From positions 11,266,462 through 11,330,461 of the forward strand of contig CM065169.1 of NCBI GenBank assembly GCA_033026295.1: DNA of 64,000 nucleotides, read 5' to 3'. The DNA is from Channa striata. Lineage: Eukaryota > Chordata > Actinopteri > Anabantiformes > Channidae. Position 1 is the stretch's first letter, and each line of letters begins with the position of its first letter. The notes under the pieces were generated by a model that saw only the letters and a list, made by a program, of their open reading frames with translations, searched no databases and was not told the origin of the DNA. The position numbers and the translations under genes are program-made. This document shows positions 1-12,880 of this stretch, piece after piece.

Positions 1-419
1 AGCCTGCATCTACATTTTTTGTGTTTGTCAGAATTATGTCACACTAATGACTAGTTATAGTTATACTGTTAACTAATATAGAATAATGGCATATCTAAAC
101 AAAACACATTTTATCAAAAATAGCTAAGATAAAACAAGGCTATCTTCAGGTAAAGCTCTAGGTCTTCCTCAGTTAAACCGTCATTAGTTGCTGATACCAC
201 ATGAGAATCTGGCTTAACCAGACAAAAAAGCGGTAACCAAGAAGAAAGAGGAGGAAGACAGGTACAATGAATAAGATAAAGATTGAAAGTTTAAAAAAAG
301 TTTTATATTGCATCTTCCTGAAACTTGATTATTTGCTATAGGTAAACATAAAACAACAGCTTATACAGATTCATACACAATCACACACAACTAAAAGCTT
401 GCAAATGGTGTGCACTCAC

Positions 420-633
420 AGGGTCCCGCGCCAGGTCCTCCGTGTCTCGCAGAGCTGTCCTGGGCTTTAGCGGCACGTCATCGCTACATTCGTTGTCAGA
501 AGCGGGCGGCGACTCCGCCAGATCTGGGAAGTCGTCTCTTGTCCTGGGGCCTCGGAAGCGGATCTTGTCCAGGCGCTTTAGCATGGTCAACACCGCGCAC
601 CTGGGCTTTACCTTGACATGGTGGACGGCAACC
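420..633 (-). CDS. gramd4: gramd4 exon with canonical start (partial gene)
   Basis: GRAMD4 is a GRAM-domain protein of ER and mitochondria-associated membranes, linked to E2F1-dependent apoptosis and autophagy. This exon encodes its N-terminus from ATG at 584-582: MLKRLDKIRFRGPRTRDDFP, then DLAESPPASDNECSDDVPLK, 55 residues ending ARDP. It closely matches the vertebrate protein I remember (MLRRLDKIRFRG, DLAESPNASD). Acceptor TCTCCCACAG|GGT at 634-635, donor CCCT|GTGAGT at 419-418, exit phase 0. The frame stays open upstream to the acceptor, allowing an N-terminal extension. The coiled coil, membrane segments and GRAM domain lie beyond the left edge. Confidence 0.9.
608..619 (-). promoter_or_regulatory. 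three-codon uORF ahead of gramd4 canonical start
   Basis: ATG TCA AGG TAA at 619-608 lies in good context (CCACCATGT) 35 nt before the canonical ATG and out of frame with it. It would be read as a minimal uORF if the transcript is scanned through this exon. Confidence 0.45.
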
Positions 634-3600
634 CTGTGGGAGACACAAAAGACAGACTATTAGTACAGATACCAAGCAAATTCTAAACATGCAACTACTT
701 TTATTCTGTGGTACCGCTGGCAACTGAAATTCCATAGTAGCTGGAAAACATGATTCTGGCCTCCACAACACAGCATAATAATCATACAATTGCAGACAAC
801 AACTTGTGGAATAGTGATCTCAGCAAGAGCTGCAACATGTCCACCACAGACTGGTACAAGGAATTTAAGAAGAGAGTTTCAGTTTTTCCCATTTTGTATG
901 AACACGTCATGAAAATTGTGAATTGCATACAGATGCAAACATTTACAGTTAACATTAGCTTGTTTAGGCTCACAAAGCAAGTTCATAAAGTAAACTTAAA
1001 AACTTAAAATGGTACTGACTTTAATTCTTTCACAGTGTAGCAATGTGTGTGGGTGTGTGTGTGTGCGCATTCTCATGCATGTGTTACTTTGTTGTCTGTG
1101 TGTGTGAGCTTGCATATGTGGTAGCACACTGTGCTTTATTAAATCACTCATACAAGAAACAAGATCTCATGACTGTTTCTAATGTGAATGAACTTTTATA
1201 ACGGTGATAAGTATTTATTTATGGATGAAAAGAAGAAAAGTTGTCATCCCAGCTGTGAGAGAAATTGTTTTTGACCACTTCGAGGTGAAGAGAATGGCTC
1301 TACCTGGAGCGTTAATCTGATTACATGAATCTATAAAGGACTAAACTGACCAATAATTTTTCCCCCAACTCAAGTCAAAAGATAATTTAAGCAAAACTAG
1401 TATATTTTTGATGTTTTTAAAAAGGGGCCCTAGAGTCTAGGAAAATCCCCAAAAAATTATCAGGGTTAAGAGGAACATTGTTAACGGCTTACCAATAACA
1501 AAACACACATATTTAGCACATTGCTGTGGATATTTACAGACAAAAATAAATTATCATGTGCTGTTTGTTATTTAGTGTCAACCCTTATCACCTTAACAAA
1601 TCATTGTTTCAGGAAGTGACAGTTCAATATAGATTATAGCTTCTATAAGCAATTGGGTTTTACCTTTTTCATGCATCTTAAAGCTTGCACTATGAATGAT
1701 GCAAACTACACTTTACCCCAACACAGTTACGTATTTTTTCCCTTTGCAACCTCGGACAATTCTCACAAAGGCAACGTTTGACGTTACACATGGCAAACTT
1801 AAACAATGAATGCTGCTTACGTTCTAAATCTGTAGCACTCCCCCCTGAGCCTACACAAGAAAATGAATGACAACCACATCCTTTCACACCCCTGACAAAC
1901 CGTTGACTACTGCAGATCTGCTGACCTCATTTACTGATTTCATTTCCATGGCAGGAGCAGTGGTAATAGTTTAAAGAGGTTTTTAAAGGCTTAATGGTTA
2001 TGTTTTTGCATCAAGGTGCCAAAATGTTATGATGACAGGAAAAATAGGAAGGTTATTTCTTTCATTACAGGAGTCAGGCTTTGCTTCTCTTTCCTCTGCA
2101 TTCAGCAACAGTAGCTTGACACCCTAATGAAATTCTGAAACAATATGAGCAAAATTTTAAATGTATTACTGTTCATGAAATTCAAAACAATCAAAATAGC
2201 CACAGTACAAATATGCCACAGATTATAAACATAATCAAAATGCAATACGGTTTTAAACCACAGGTGATACTGCAAACTCTTTTCTGCCATCCCTTCACAC
2301 ATCCCCGACCTACTCAACTCAGGCTTCACCCCCAGGGACCAACTTTCTAGGAATCAAATTCGGAACTGCTGACTGATTCTGGCTTGAAATCCTGAAAATC
2401 ATTCCTAATTTGAGCAAATGCATTATGTCAAAAAAAAAGAAAAAAACTGTCACAGCAATCTGTCATCCTTTACACCAGCTGAGCCATGGAACACGTAATA
2501 AAATTTGCATTTCTGTTTCTGAGAAAGGTTCAAGTGTAGTTGTTTGAATGCTCAAACTGCCTGACTGGATAACTAGTACATTATCAGGATGGTCATCCAA
2601 GTGATCCTGTCAGCTTTTTTGTGAATGATTGGCTAAATTATTTGCTGACTTGCTGACAGTCTTTTTGTGGAAATTCAGCTCCCTAACTTCCTGTTTTTAA
2701 AATGATGACATGTCCATTCTGAATAACTCAATAATAAAAATAAAAGTCATTAAGTCCATTGCTTTTTCCTATTTAAATATGGACAATGCATACCCCCTAA
2801 TTCCCTTCTTTGATCAGTTCCCATGGTGTTTGATCCGATACCCAGAAACCCATTCCAGCCCAATCCTGAAAGAAGTTTCATCACTCTATCCGGACTTTTG
2901 ATTTATATGTAGAGATTTCTGTGACCAAATATATGTGGCCTATTTGACTTCACACATTAGACTAAGCCCCTGTGTAAAACATAAAATTACTAGTGACTTA
3001 AAAAATAATTAAGCAAACCTTATTTAAAACTGGACATTATCTGTGTAAATTTAAAATCTGGAACTTATTTCTAAAGTGTGCATACAGTGTTTCCTTCCTT
3101 GCATCTTTTCTGGTATCTTAAGTAACGTGGACAGGGATATCATAAAAGGGAAATGCACAAATAAGAGAAATCCAGATCCTGACAAAAACACTTTGATGTA
3201 CCCACAGATAAGCAGAGAGGTGCACAGCCATTCAGACAGCATAAAGTTTCTTTATGGGAATTAGATTTTAGGAACAAATATTTAATTTCCCCTTGGGGAC
3301 AAGACACCAACACAAGCACATTTACTAGAACTGGAAATTTCAGGGATGACTGGTGGGTTGAAGTTTCCTCTCCAAAGGGTGAGTGGAAACAAAGTGAGTG
3401 ACAGGTCAATAAACACTTCCCCCACTCTCGTCAAGATACCCGTCACCATGAAATCTGTTCTCACAAAAACCACCTGAATCCCCTCAGCCAGCTCACTGCA
3501 ACAGCTCAGTGAGCCACTGATCTGCTCAGATTACCTACAGTTCCATTGGAACATTAAGGTTCTCACTCATCCAGAAGCTGAGTCACATTAACTAGATGTC

Positions 3601-4217
3601 TTTATTTGCTTTGAAATGTTGAATTTCTTCAAGTAGCTTCTGCATTGGCCATCTTCCAGGTTGAAAAACAAAGGACATTAAGAGCACATTTCATGCTCAC
3701 TTGCTATTTTTTATTACCTCCTCCCACTGCTGTGTTCTCCAAGCTACCTCTCTTTTATACATTTCCTGTTTAAGGACTTCTTTCTCCGGTCCAGGGACAG
3801 TTTCCACCAGAACACTATCTTAAATAGACAGATGAAAAGAGCACATTGGAGGAGGTAGGGGCTTTAGCTCAAGGTCACTGATTACTGTGAATGCCACTGT
3901 GGGGACAGACACAAACAGCCCTCATGAGTCATTTGCTCAGCTATGTACAAATAGAAATACAAAGACACCTACATCTACTTTTATTTATCAAAAGTCACTG
4001 CTGACACGTCATCCCAGGAGAGTGGCTGGTGCGGCACAAAAAAAAAAAAAAAAAAAAACACACAGTAATGATATGCAGACATCCATTAATACAACAAACT
4101 GACAAAATACAGTAGATACACATAGGCCAGTAATGTTTATGACTGTATACATTAGTCATGGGTGAGACGCTTTACAAGCCCAGCATGTATCAGTTATGCA
4201 AGCCTAATAAACTGTAG

Positions 4218-4254
<37 letters not shown>

Positions 4255-7015
4255 TGTTTATGTCCAAGTAATCTCCTGCTAATGACCCGTAGTAGCTCGA
4301 GGTTACTCTTGGCCACACGGGTGACACTCACAGCAAAAGCCAATCAGTTACGCATGGATATAAGGGTGTTAGAGGAAGTTTGCTCCTTTTTGTTCAACAT
4401 TATGGTTTCTCAATTTCAGAATACAATTGAAAACCTTTTAACCAACACTGCAACTGTAGCACCTAGTATTCCTACTCCTCTGATTTTTTTGATGCAGCTA
4501 AACTGCTAGATGCTTCTTGGCTTTTTTGGTTTTCGACAAAACTAATCTTTGGTCCCCTTTTTTTTAGCTTTTAGAATAGTTGCTCCTCTTTAGTAAGAGT
4601 GATTACTAGTTACCATAGTAACCATGAGCACCAGCTAATCAAACAGGCCTAAAATCAAAGATTAACAATAAAAAAAAACCACTGGAGTCATCAAAGCATT
4701 AATAAATAATATTAATTATTGATTTATATTGATGAATATTCTAAGACAACATACATGTTGATAAACATAATGTTACATTTTTGAGAAGCCAATAATTGGT
4801 TTGTTGCACTCATAATGTACTCTGATTGGTTGGCCATTAAACTTACACGTACTCAGATGTACATTATGTGTGATAGGACTGGCATGGTAAAGCCACATGA
4901 TGGTAGTAACTCTTTTTACTGCATCACAATTACATGACATCTTTTATGGCTACTGCCAATCAACCATGCATAAAGGGGGGGGGGGGTATTGAAACGGGCA
5001 CATACTGTTCAGTACAATAAAAGCTAGAGCAGTCGCATAAGTGGGCCACTCCGCAACTCTATTTATTCTGACAATATGCAGCCAGGTTTTGATTCAGAAA
5101 AACAGAAGGTGAGAAAAACTGCTTCTACGGTGGAAATGCCACAGTGTCGTGTTTCCGTTTTATAACTGATGCAAACTTTGTTTCCTTTTAAAGGTGGAGT
5201 GGAACTGGTGGAACTGGAGTGTGCTGAATAAATCTATTTAAGTCCATCCTGTTGTCGTCATCATCACCATCACCACCACCACCACCAACCATTTGATAGT
5301 AAAACAAAGTCAGACATAACATAACACTTGCTTGTAGAGCAACAAGTTTCATGAGACACTAAGAAATTATCATGACCTTTAAATATCTCATCTGCAATCA
5401 GCACCGACCAGAATGTTCCAGGAGGTAGCTGGGACTTTTGTTTAGTTAACTTTCATGCATCCATACTGAAGTGACCGGCGACAGATGAAGGAAAAGAAAA
5501 AAAAAACATTAGGCTACTGCCATGCTGAATAATACCACGTAACAGAAACAGTAAGAAGGGAGAAAAGTGCAGATATGTTGAACTTTAATTAGTCTTAATA
5601 AAGATTTTCTTCTGTGTTTGTAGTTGGAGACTAAACAAGCATCCTAGCATAGAGAAACATGTACAAGTAGAGTCCTAAGTCAACAATGTGAGAGGCAGAT
5701 TAATAAGAAAACGGTAGGAACAGGAAGAATGCGCTGGCTTTTAAATATCCAACTAATGCAACCCTGGGGGTTGGAGTATAGCTGGCTGAACAAAAATAAA
5801 AGTTTGTTATGGCATGCATTTCTCAAAGCTAACATCATGCCCTGGTTATTTTGTGTCAGTGCAGAATGTGACGTTACACATCGTGCCCATGGTCTGCATT
5901 TAAGCGGATATAAACACCTCTGATATCCCAAAATTTAAAAAAGCCGGTACACAAACAGTTACAGCAATTAACTTTTGAAGACCACAATAAAACATCCTTA
6001 AGGTCTATCACTGAGGCGCTGAACTTGGACAATAAATGCATTATCTCATTTCAGCCTTGAATGCTGCTGAACCTCCATTTCAATCATGACAGTTTAGTCA
6101 AGGATCACGCAAATGTCTTGACGTCCTACATTACAAGATGAGATTTACTCCCATGCAATATGAATAGCAGACAGCACAAAAACATTGTGCTGATACCAAC
6201 GTGGTCTTTACTGTCTGCCATGCAACAACCCTCCTACTCTGATGCTATTATTTCACCATGCAGTTATATAAACAAGAATATTAACAATCAATGCTTCCTT
6301 AATAACTGGTCAATCGGCCCTGGACTCTACATTGGATGGATAATGGTGTCTAGGGTGTAATCAAATCTGAATGGGATTATTTCAGGTCAGGAACATAAAG
6401 CCTGACCTCACTTCCCCTGTGATATGACTGGGGAATTATTAATATTTTTATTATTTTGTCAGCCTTTCAGAGTAGCCTGGAATGTCAGCACACTGCAACA
6501 GCCCTTTTCATTTCATTGTGCAGGTAACGTTACACAACCTCGATAAAGCATAAACGATAGTCATAATTATAATGTGGATACAAACGCAATACTAAATGGC
6601 TGCATACAAATTCATACATGCCATTATTCCCCGATATGGACAAAAATGAGATGCTCCCCTTAGAAAGCGCTAATGTCCGTTATTCCACAGTTTAGCTCGG
6701 ACCCCCGCAGCTAGCTAACCAACTTTAAGCTAAAACGCGTTGTTGGAAACGAGCGTGACGTTCCGAGCCTCGTTTCCCTAATTTCGGAGGCGAAATTAAA
6801 CGCTGGAGTGTGAAGTTAGGCCTCGGTGCGGCTCACAAACGGCCCTCAGCCCCAATATTCAACCGGAATTATGCGCATTTTTATCGGACCCTGAACAGAG
6901 GGTGACACGTCCAGGTGACCGAAAAATAATAATCATAATAATAATAATATTTAGAAAAACAACACAGCCATGGCATTTGGTATCAAGTGGAAAATGGAGG
7001 CACAAGTGGTCTTAC
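634..7015 (-). other. gramd4 intron 1
   Basis: About 6.4 kb between the probable first exon and the canonical-start exon. It holds a degenerate TG-rich run near 1045, a poly(A) run near 4037-4057, a (TG)n at 4221-4253, a poly(G) near 4976-4986 and an (ATC/ACC)n tract near 5255-5287. A plus-strand GT-AG mini-ORF at 5076-5241 is treated as a finding. No recognisable conserved gene was seen. Confidence 0.5.
4221..4253. repeat. (TG)n microsatellite
   Basis: A perfect TG dinucleotide run of about 33 bp. Confidence 0.98.
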
Positions 7016-7044
7016 CCAGCACGTAAATCGTAGCAAAGTTTCAT
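7016..7044 (-). CDS. gramd4: gramd4 probable first exon, coding part
   Basis: In the CpG-rich region an ATG at 7044-7042 opens MKLCYDLRA and runs to a donor CTGG|GTAAGA (7015-7014). Spliced to the acceptor at 633 it continues GVAVHHVKVKPRCAVLT into the canonical MLKRLDK without a stop, adding 26 residues. A TGA (7080-7078) lies 11 codons upstream in frame. The start context is poor (T at -3), so many ribosomes may use the internal ATG. The exon 5' end is unknown, probably between 7.1 and 7.6 kb. If splicing differs, this stretch is 5' UTR. Confidence 0.5.
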
Positions 7045-7436
7045 GAACACTGAGGTGCCGTTGGTCTGCTCTATCCTTCAGTACACCTGCTGCTCAGGGC
7101 GGCGAGTTAGCGCCGGTGTCACGGCGAAAACTGCTCACTTGGTCCATTCATCCCGGCAATTTCCGCTCGTCCGTGGTCGCCCACTAGCTTCGGCGTTAAC
7201 GTCGTCTCCCGCTGAGTGCGGAGCAGCTAAGCAGGCGGACGCCACAGAAGGAGAAAAAAAATACCAGTTGCGTCGTCCCCCCCTCTCCGCCTCCTCCTCC
7301 GCCTCCTCCCCGGAGAGAGCTGCCCTCTCAGCAGCACCGTTAGTCCGCCGGAGCCCGCACACACACACACACACACACAGACACAGACACACACAGCAGC
7401 CTCGCGTTGCTCTCTTGTTGATTCCGCAGCAACGAG

Positions 7437-7605
7437 CGGGCGCCGAGGCCGAGCACGTTTCGTGAGACTTCGGCGCCGAGGCCGAGCACGTTCCGTCAGT
7501 GTTCGGCGGCGAGGCCGAGCACGTTTCGTCAGTGTTCGGCGGCGAGGCCGAGCACGTTTCGTCAGTGTTCGGCAACGAGGCCGAGCACGTTCCGTCAGAC
7601 TTCGG
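7437..7605. repeat. 33-bp GC-rich minisatellite, about five units
   Basis: Five consecutive units with a 33-bp period share the core GAGGCCGAGCACGTT. The third and fourth units are identical and the others differ at a few positions. The period is a multiple of three, so both strands show long artificial open frames with an 11-residue repeat. I do not consider it coding. Confidence 0.9.
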
Positions 7606-10600
7606 CGCAGCTCCCTTAAAGGGGCCGCGTGCGCGTGACACGCCGCTATCGTGTAGTGCTGAATTATGAAACATGTGTGTAAACAATGACCTCATTACGA
7701 TGTGATTAAGCAATCACAGTAATATAAAACCCAGTGACTCTTGTGATCCCATTACTTAAAGACTTTATTTCCTGTTTTCCAGCCCATACTGTAACTAAAG
7801 ACTAAAGCTGTTTGGATCATATTTTTGAATAACAAAACGGGCCACATATATAATTGGAGCACCTATATAGTTCTAAAATGATACACTCAAAACAAAAATG
7901 GCTCAACTTTGTCTGTGTGCCCTACCTGAATGTATAGTTATTAATATATATCAATATATATATTATATATATTGAGGTTTTATATGCCAAGTCTAACTGG
8001 TGTTTTGAAGCTCTTTCTGCACTTTCAAGAGTTAATGTCTAATGGAAACTACTGAATCTTGGTAGCAAATTACCTAGTGCAAAAATACAGTCATTTTGAA
8101 AATTCAATCGTTAAAATTAAAAAGTTGGCTAAAATTAGGTCACAAAACAAAACATTATGTTTATTATTTACTATGGCCTCATGACCTATGATCCAGTTCT
8201 AATCTAATTATAAATGATGTGTAACAGAATTCATTGTGTTCAAGTCTGAAGGTTTTGTAGTTATATTCCTGCAAATAATGTGTTTTCCAAGCGCCCTAAA
8301 AATAACCAAGACAATGAAAACATGACTTTTTGTAAAAAAACTAACCTTTGCATGTTTGTCTTGCCAGTCTGGCAGATTCTAGTACTTCAGCAGTTGCGTT
8401 TCCAAAGTACGGAGAGGTGTTGAGTTAAAAAATTCATCCGGCGAGCACTTACTCTGCGAATGACTTAAAAAGATGAAAAGAAAAGATGTTTGTAGAGTCT
8501 AGGAGGAACAGTAAATGGAGAGAACGTGAGAGGGAAGTCTTATGAACTTTGAGATGAGACCACAGATTACAGGGATACGATCATAAGGGCCTTCTGTGTC
8601 TCTGTCAGACTACCGAAGAGGCAAATGAGGATAAGTACGCATAGTTGCCTCCTTCTCCTGAACTAAAATCTTACACAGGTAGTTAACTTATTAGCATGAC
8701 AGTAGATCAGACTTTATGAAACTATCCTAATTTGTCCACATTTAAAACTAAACACAGATAAAAAGCTGTCTTACCATGTCCCATGCGAAGCCTCTCTTGA
8801 GGGGAGGGCAAAGACAAAGCGCACATTTAGATTACACTCACATTTGTGTAGGCAAATGTCTGTGGCACCGAGAGAGAGTGTTTTCCATACTCCGTCCATG
8901 AATAACTTCTGAATGAAAGAGTACATTTAGAGTCGTGGATTTTCAAAGAATTTTCCATCATGTTTTGCATCACTGATCAGATATGAAAAGCAGCACGAGA
9001 ACTATTATAAGCATAGGTGCAGAAAAAATAGGTTAGAATATATTAGAGTAATTAAATATGATTTTATATTAATGTAGCTACTAAGGCAACACCGTACCAA
9101 AACATGTTGGCAGGTGGACAGTCTTCAAAGTAACTATGAATTGCAGGCTGATAGAAACGGACGGTATTTTGTTCAGTTCTTTCAATGAAGCTGTTTAATC
9201 TGAAGTCCATTAAAGGGCGACTTCATCAATCTTCAATATCAAATTCAACTTGCTCTCTGTGGCTTTACTTCAGTGAATAAATGTACATTAATGCTTTTAA
9301 GCATCCCTCTGTATTCTCTATAATAAAATATTGCTCTGCTTCTAGCTGAAAAACTCCTCCAGATGACATCACTCTGAGGTGTTTTTCATCATTAGGAGCT
9401 CAGATGACTCATCTGGGGGAGTCCTGAAAAAGCAGGATGACCATGGGTACAACCTCCATAGTGTGAGCAACAAGATGACATAATGTGAACTGAAGGTTCC
9501 TCCAAGTGATGTCATGTTTCAGCTAGAAGTAGAGAGAGATTTGGATCTAGGGAAAGCAAAGGGAAGATTAATGGCATTTCTGTACATGTACTGCTCAAAC
9601 TAGAACAAAAGAAGCAAGTTCAACATCAGTGAATACGTCCCTTAAAGCTGTGATAATTTATATTTATTGAATATTAGCATTTAGTTAAATGACTACAGAA
9701 CTTTATAGCCTCTTTCAGCCCATTGTTTTGGATTTTACTGCCCACAGCTTTGCCCTTTCGGTTCACTCTCAGCTCCCAGCAGTGTGGTTTTCAGATATCC
9801 TTATAGAGTGAAAAATATATGTTATAAAACCGCTGTTTGTATCCCGCTTAGTACAAATAGTAGACAGGCAAAGCCACAATAATAGTTTAGGCTGAAAAGC
9901 TGATCGTTTGTGCTGGGCTCACTCAATGTTTCTGCTGCTCCCAAGTGGCCAATAAATTAGTGTTGCTAAATCAGATGCCTTCGAAGTTGAAGGCTGATTT
10001 AGTGAATTAAATAAATAAATACAATTTATTAAAATATGAAACAGTAAATATATTCAGTTGTTTTTGATATGATATCCCTGTCATGCTAAGAGGCGGCGTG
10101 AGCTGCAGTATATGGAATGGTGTTGTCTTATGGTTTGTCCACCTCATATAAATTCACAAGAAGAACACAATGTTTAAAACTCCCCTCGTCTGCATTATAT
10201 AATTTATGTACGTCTTAGCTAACCAGTCTTTTTCAGACTAACCATACATTAGCATGAACAATCTACGGAAATGCTTCCATCAAAGTATCTGTGGGTAATG
10301 ATGCATTCCTTCTCACAATGCACTGAGACAATACTGGTAAAATGATATAGAATTAATCTGTAATCCTTCCTGATCCCTATCGTATAATATTTGTAAGGCA
10401 TCATTCCACATCTGTTGACTCAAACATGACTGAAATCTGTTTGTTTTCTTGTGCAAATCTGTGTTTAGACCTTTAATACCATCCGTCAATTCAGCAGCAG
10501 ATGCTGTATCACTGGAAATGACCTTGCAAAAACATAATCTGTAAATATGCTAGTTCCCTATGGGAAATCATTCACGGGTTTGTGTCAACAAGGGAGCAAA

Positions 10601-10642
10601 CAAAAGGACTAATAGTGTTAGACAGGATTCCCCTCAGCCACT

Positions 10643-10644
<2 letters not shown>

Positions 10645-10677
<33 letters not shown>
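10645..10677. repeat. (AC)n microsatellite
   Basis: A perfect AC dinucleotide run of about 33 bp. Confidence 0.98.
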
Positions 10678-10680
<3 letters not shown>

Positions 10681-12425
10681 CACAATGAGACAATGGGTTT
10701 CTGGCCTGTGATCCTCTTCAGATGACTTCTAGTAAAAATAGTACTGTTGAGATTTCCCAAACCCTCCCTCTGGGCTCATTTAAAACCCCTGTAATAAACC
10801 TCCTAATCCCAAACCAGCATTTTCTAGAGGGTTACACAACGCCGTGTGTCTTATGCAATTGGCAGAGTATTTAGAGTTGATTATAGAACAGTTGGTAGGA
10901 AGGGAAGGAAGGATGACGAGGCTGCTGATGCAAAACATTTACTGTAGGATAAGATGTGTGATTAAATGTGTACATGTTGAATCTTTTCTTTTGTTCTGAT
11001 ATCAACTAAAAAATAATTACATTTACTGTAAGGAGGGAAATGGACATTTTTCTTGTGTAAACATAATATACATTTAAAGTGTAGATTACATTTATTATTG
11101 ATAAATCGTCAGAGATGTTCATATTAGACCAACAGTTATTTTTCAGCTTTGGCACTGGCTTTGCATTTCAGAGGATCCTCTAGTCACTTGACGTAATCCC
11201 TTATTTATTTTTAATCCGAAATAAAGGTAATAGCAGGGCTTTTTATTTCCCAGCAGGTCAACAAACAGTTTTCTGTGCCCCATCACTTATCTTAATGTTG
11301 AAAGGTGTTGCTGATGCCTCCCGTGACACGGACTTACAGAACAGCAGTGGCGACAGAGGGGAAATATTCTCTTCGAACCAATCACAGAAGTGCATCACAC
11401 GCAGACACACATTTACTTAACGCTACAGGCTTTGACGCAGTCAGTGTTTGATTATCTGCGGTTTTTTTTTATTTGAAATGCCATGGTTCCAGCAAACTCA
11501 GTTGCCAAAAGTTTCATATTGTAGCTTCTATTTTTAACGGTAAATGAAACAACTACAGAATTTTAAAGTGCTAATAATTAATGGACGGCAGCTACAGGTG
11601 ACTGTCACAGCATAGGTCACCGAACTGACTGCGGTGATATTATTATTAATATTAGCCTTTCATGGTTTGCACCAGTAGGTGGTGTAATTGTCTCAGTCGT
11701 CCTCTGCCCTCCGCCTGCTCACGTTCAGGTTCAGTCTGCCAACTGTGGCTCCCATGAGCCTAAATTATTTAGTTTGGCTGGATGTGATGGAACATGGATA
11801 AAGAGGAGGGCACAGGGTCAGTGTGATAGAGCCAGTAGCTGCTCCCTGCTCAACTCCTCGGATTTCAACTAGAAAGTTTTATTCCAAAGAGAAACACGGG
11901 CACCTGATAAGACGAAATCCGTTTTGACAAAATTACTGGTACAAATGTAAAGCAATGCAATAGAGAAGGTATAGAGAGCGATGTAGACTTATGAGATTTA
12001 TGTTTCATTATCATTGTGATGAGTAAGCCTGCCAGTATTCATAATATGACACAGTACCTCTGTTCCAACTCTTTGGTTCATCTTTGTACTTTGTGTCACC
12101 TGAGGGGAGGACTGTCTTCAGTCACCATAACAACTAGCACTGGTGAAACCCGACTCTGCCATCTAACGTTTCATTCTGCCTGCTCACAATAAGTTACTTG
12201 GCAATACCAGGGCTCTGTGTGGATGTGTTTTTGTGATGGACTTGGCACACTTTCCACATCCAGGCCCTGACACGGTATCTAACCTTTTAAAAACACCATA
12301 CATCAAAGAACCGAGTACACTTCGCTTATCCGCACAGAGATACGGGAGAAAACAGAAGTATCCCACTGTGTTGTGATATATTTCAGATACATCTCTCCCC
12401 AGTTTAAGAAAAAAGCAGAACAACT

Positions 12426-12512
12426 GCGGCTTTGGAGGCAGAGCAGTGGTTGACCAACAGCAGGGTCAGTGGTTTGATTCCTGTCTCTACTTGTCATGTG
12501 TGGATGTGTCCT
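12426..12512 (+). mobile_element. tRNA-derived SINE fragment
   Basis: An A-box-like GGCAGAGCAGTGG is followed 36 bp later by a B-box-like GGTTTGATTCC, the pol III promoter layout of a tRNA-derived SINE. The rest of the element is missing or degraded. It is in the same orientation as the fuller copy about 450 bp further on. Confidence 0.6.
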
Positions 12513-12880
12513 ACTTTTACAGACAGATAAAACAGTGACGGGCTGTTTATAACCCGTTTACCATGGAATTCCAGAGCAAAGTGTCAGGTCGTGGTGCGCG
12601 GTGTGTTGTCTGCTTACAGGTCAGCTGAACTGTGGACAGGAAGTCAATAAACTGGCATAAATAATGTTTAGGGAAGATTCATGTAGCAAAGGTTCTCCTT
12701 CGATTCATTTGCTAAACAACAAATTAACAATATTTTGGGATAGTACAAGATAAAGTAGTAATATACATTATAATGTCACGAAACACTTAAGCAGTAGTTT
12801 GCATACAATTATTTGCTGCTGCTGATTTAGCTGAATTGTAAAATTCTTTACATTTTACATGAATAGGCAGTAGTAGATTT

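Larger units (their letters stand above)
6690..7640 (-). promoter_or_regulatory. CpG-rich promoter of gramd4
   Basis: A stretch with dense CG dinucleotides against an AT-rich background, overlapping the probable first exon. There is no obvious TATA box, as expected for a CpG-island promoter. The GC-rich minisatellite at 7437-7605 forms its upstream flank relative to gramd4. Exact start sites cannot be read from sequence. Confidence 0.6.

Noticed and set aside
7043..7465. Plus-strand open frame of 140 codons
   Set aside because: It is the complement of the gramd4 first exon and promoter, low-complexity, including a HTHTHT run from (CA)n.
7135..7713. Long minus-strand open frame (192 codons) with an 11-residue repeat rich in CSAS and PNTDE
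   Set aside because: It is produced by the 33-bp GC-rich minisatellite and a CA repeat in the gramd4 promoter. It has no domain or homologue and the CpG content explains the lack of stops.
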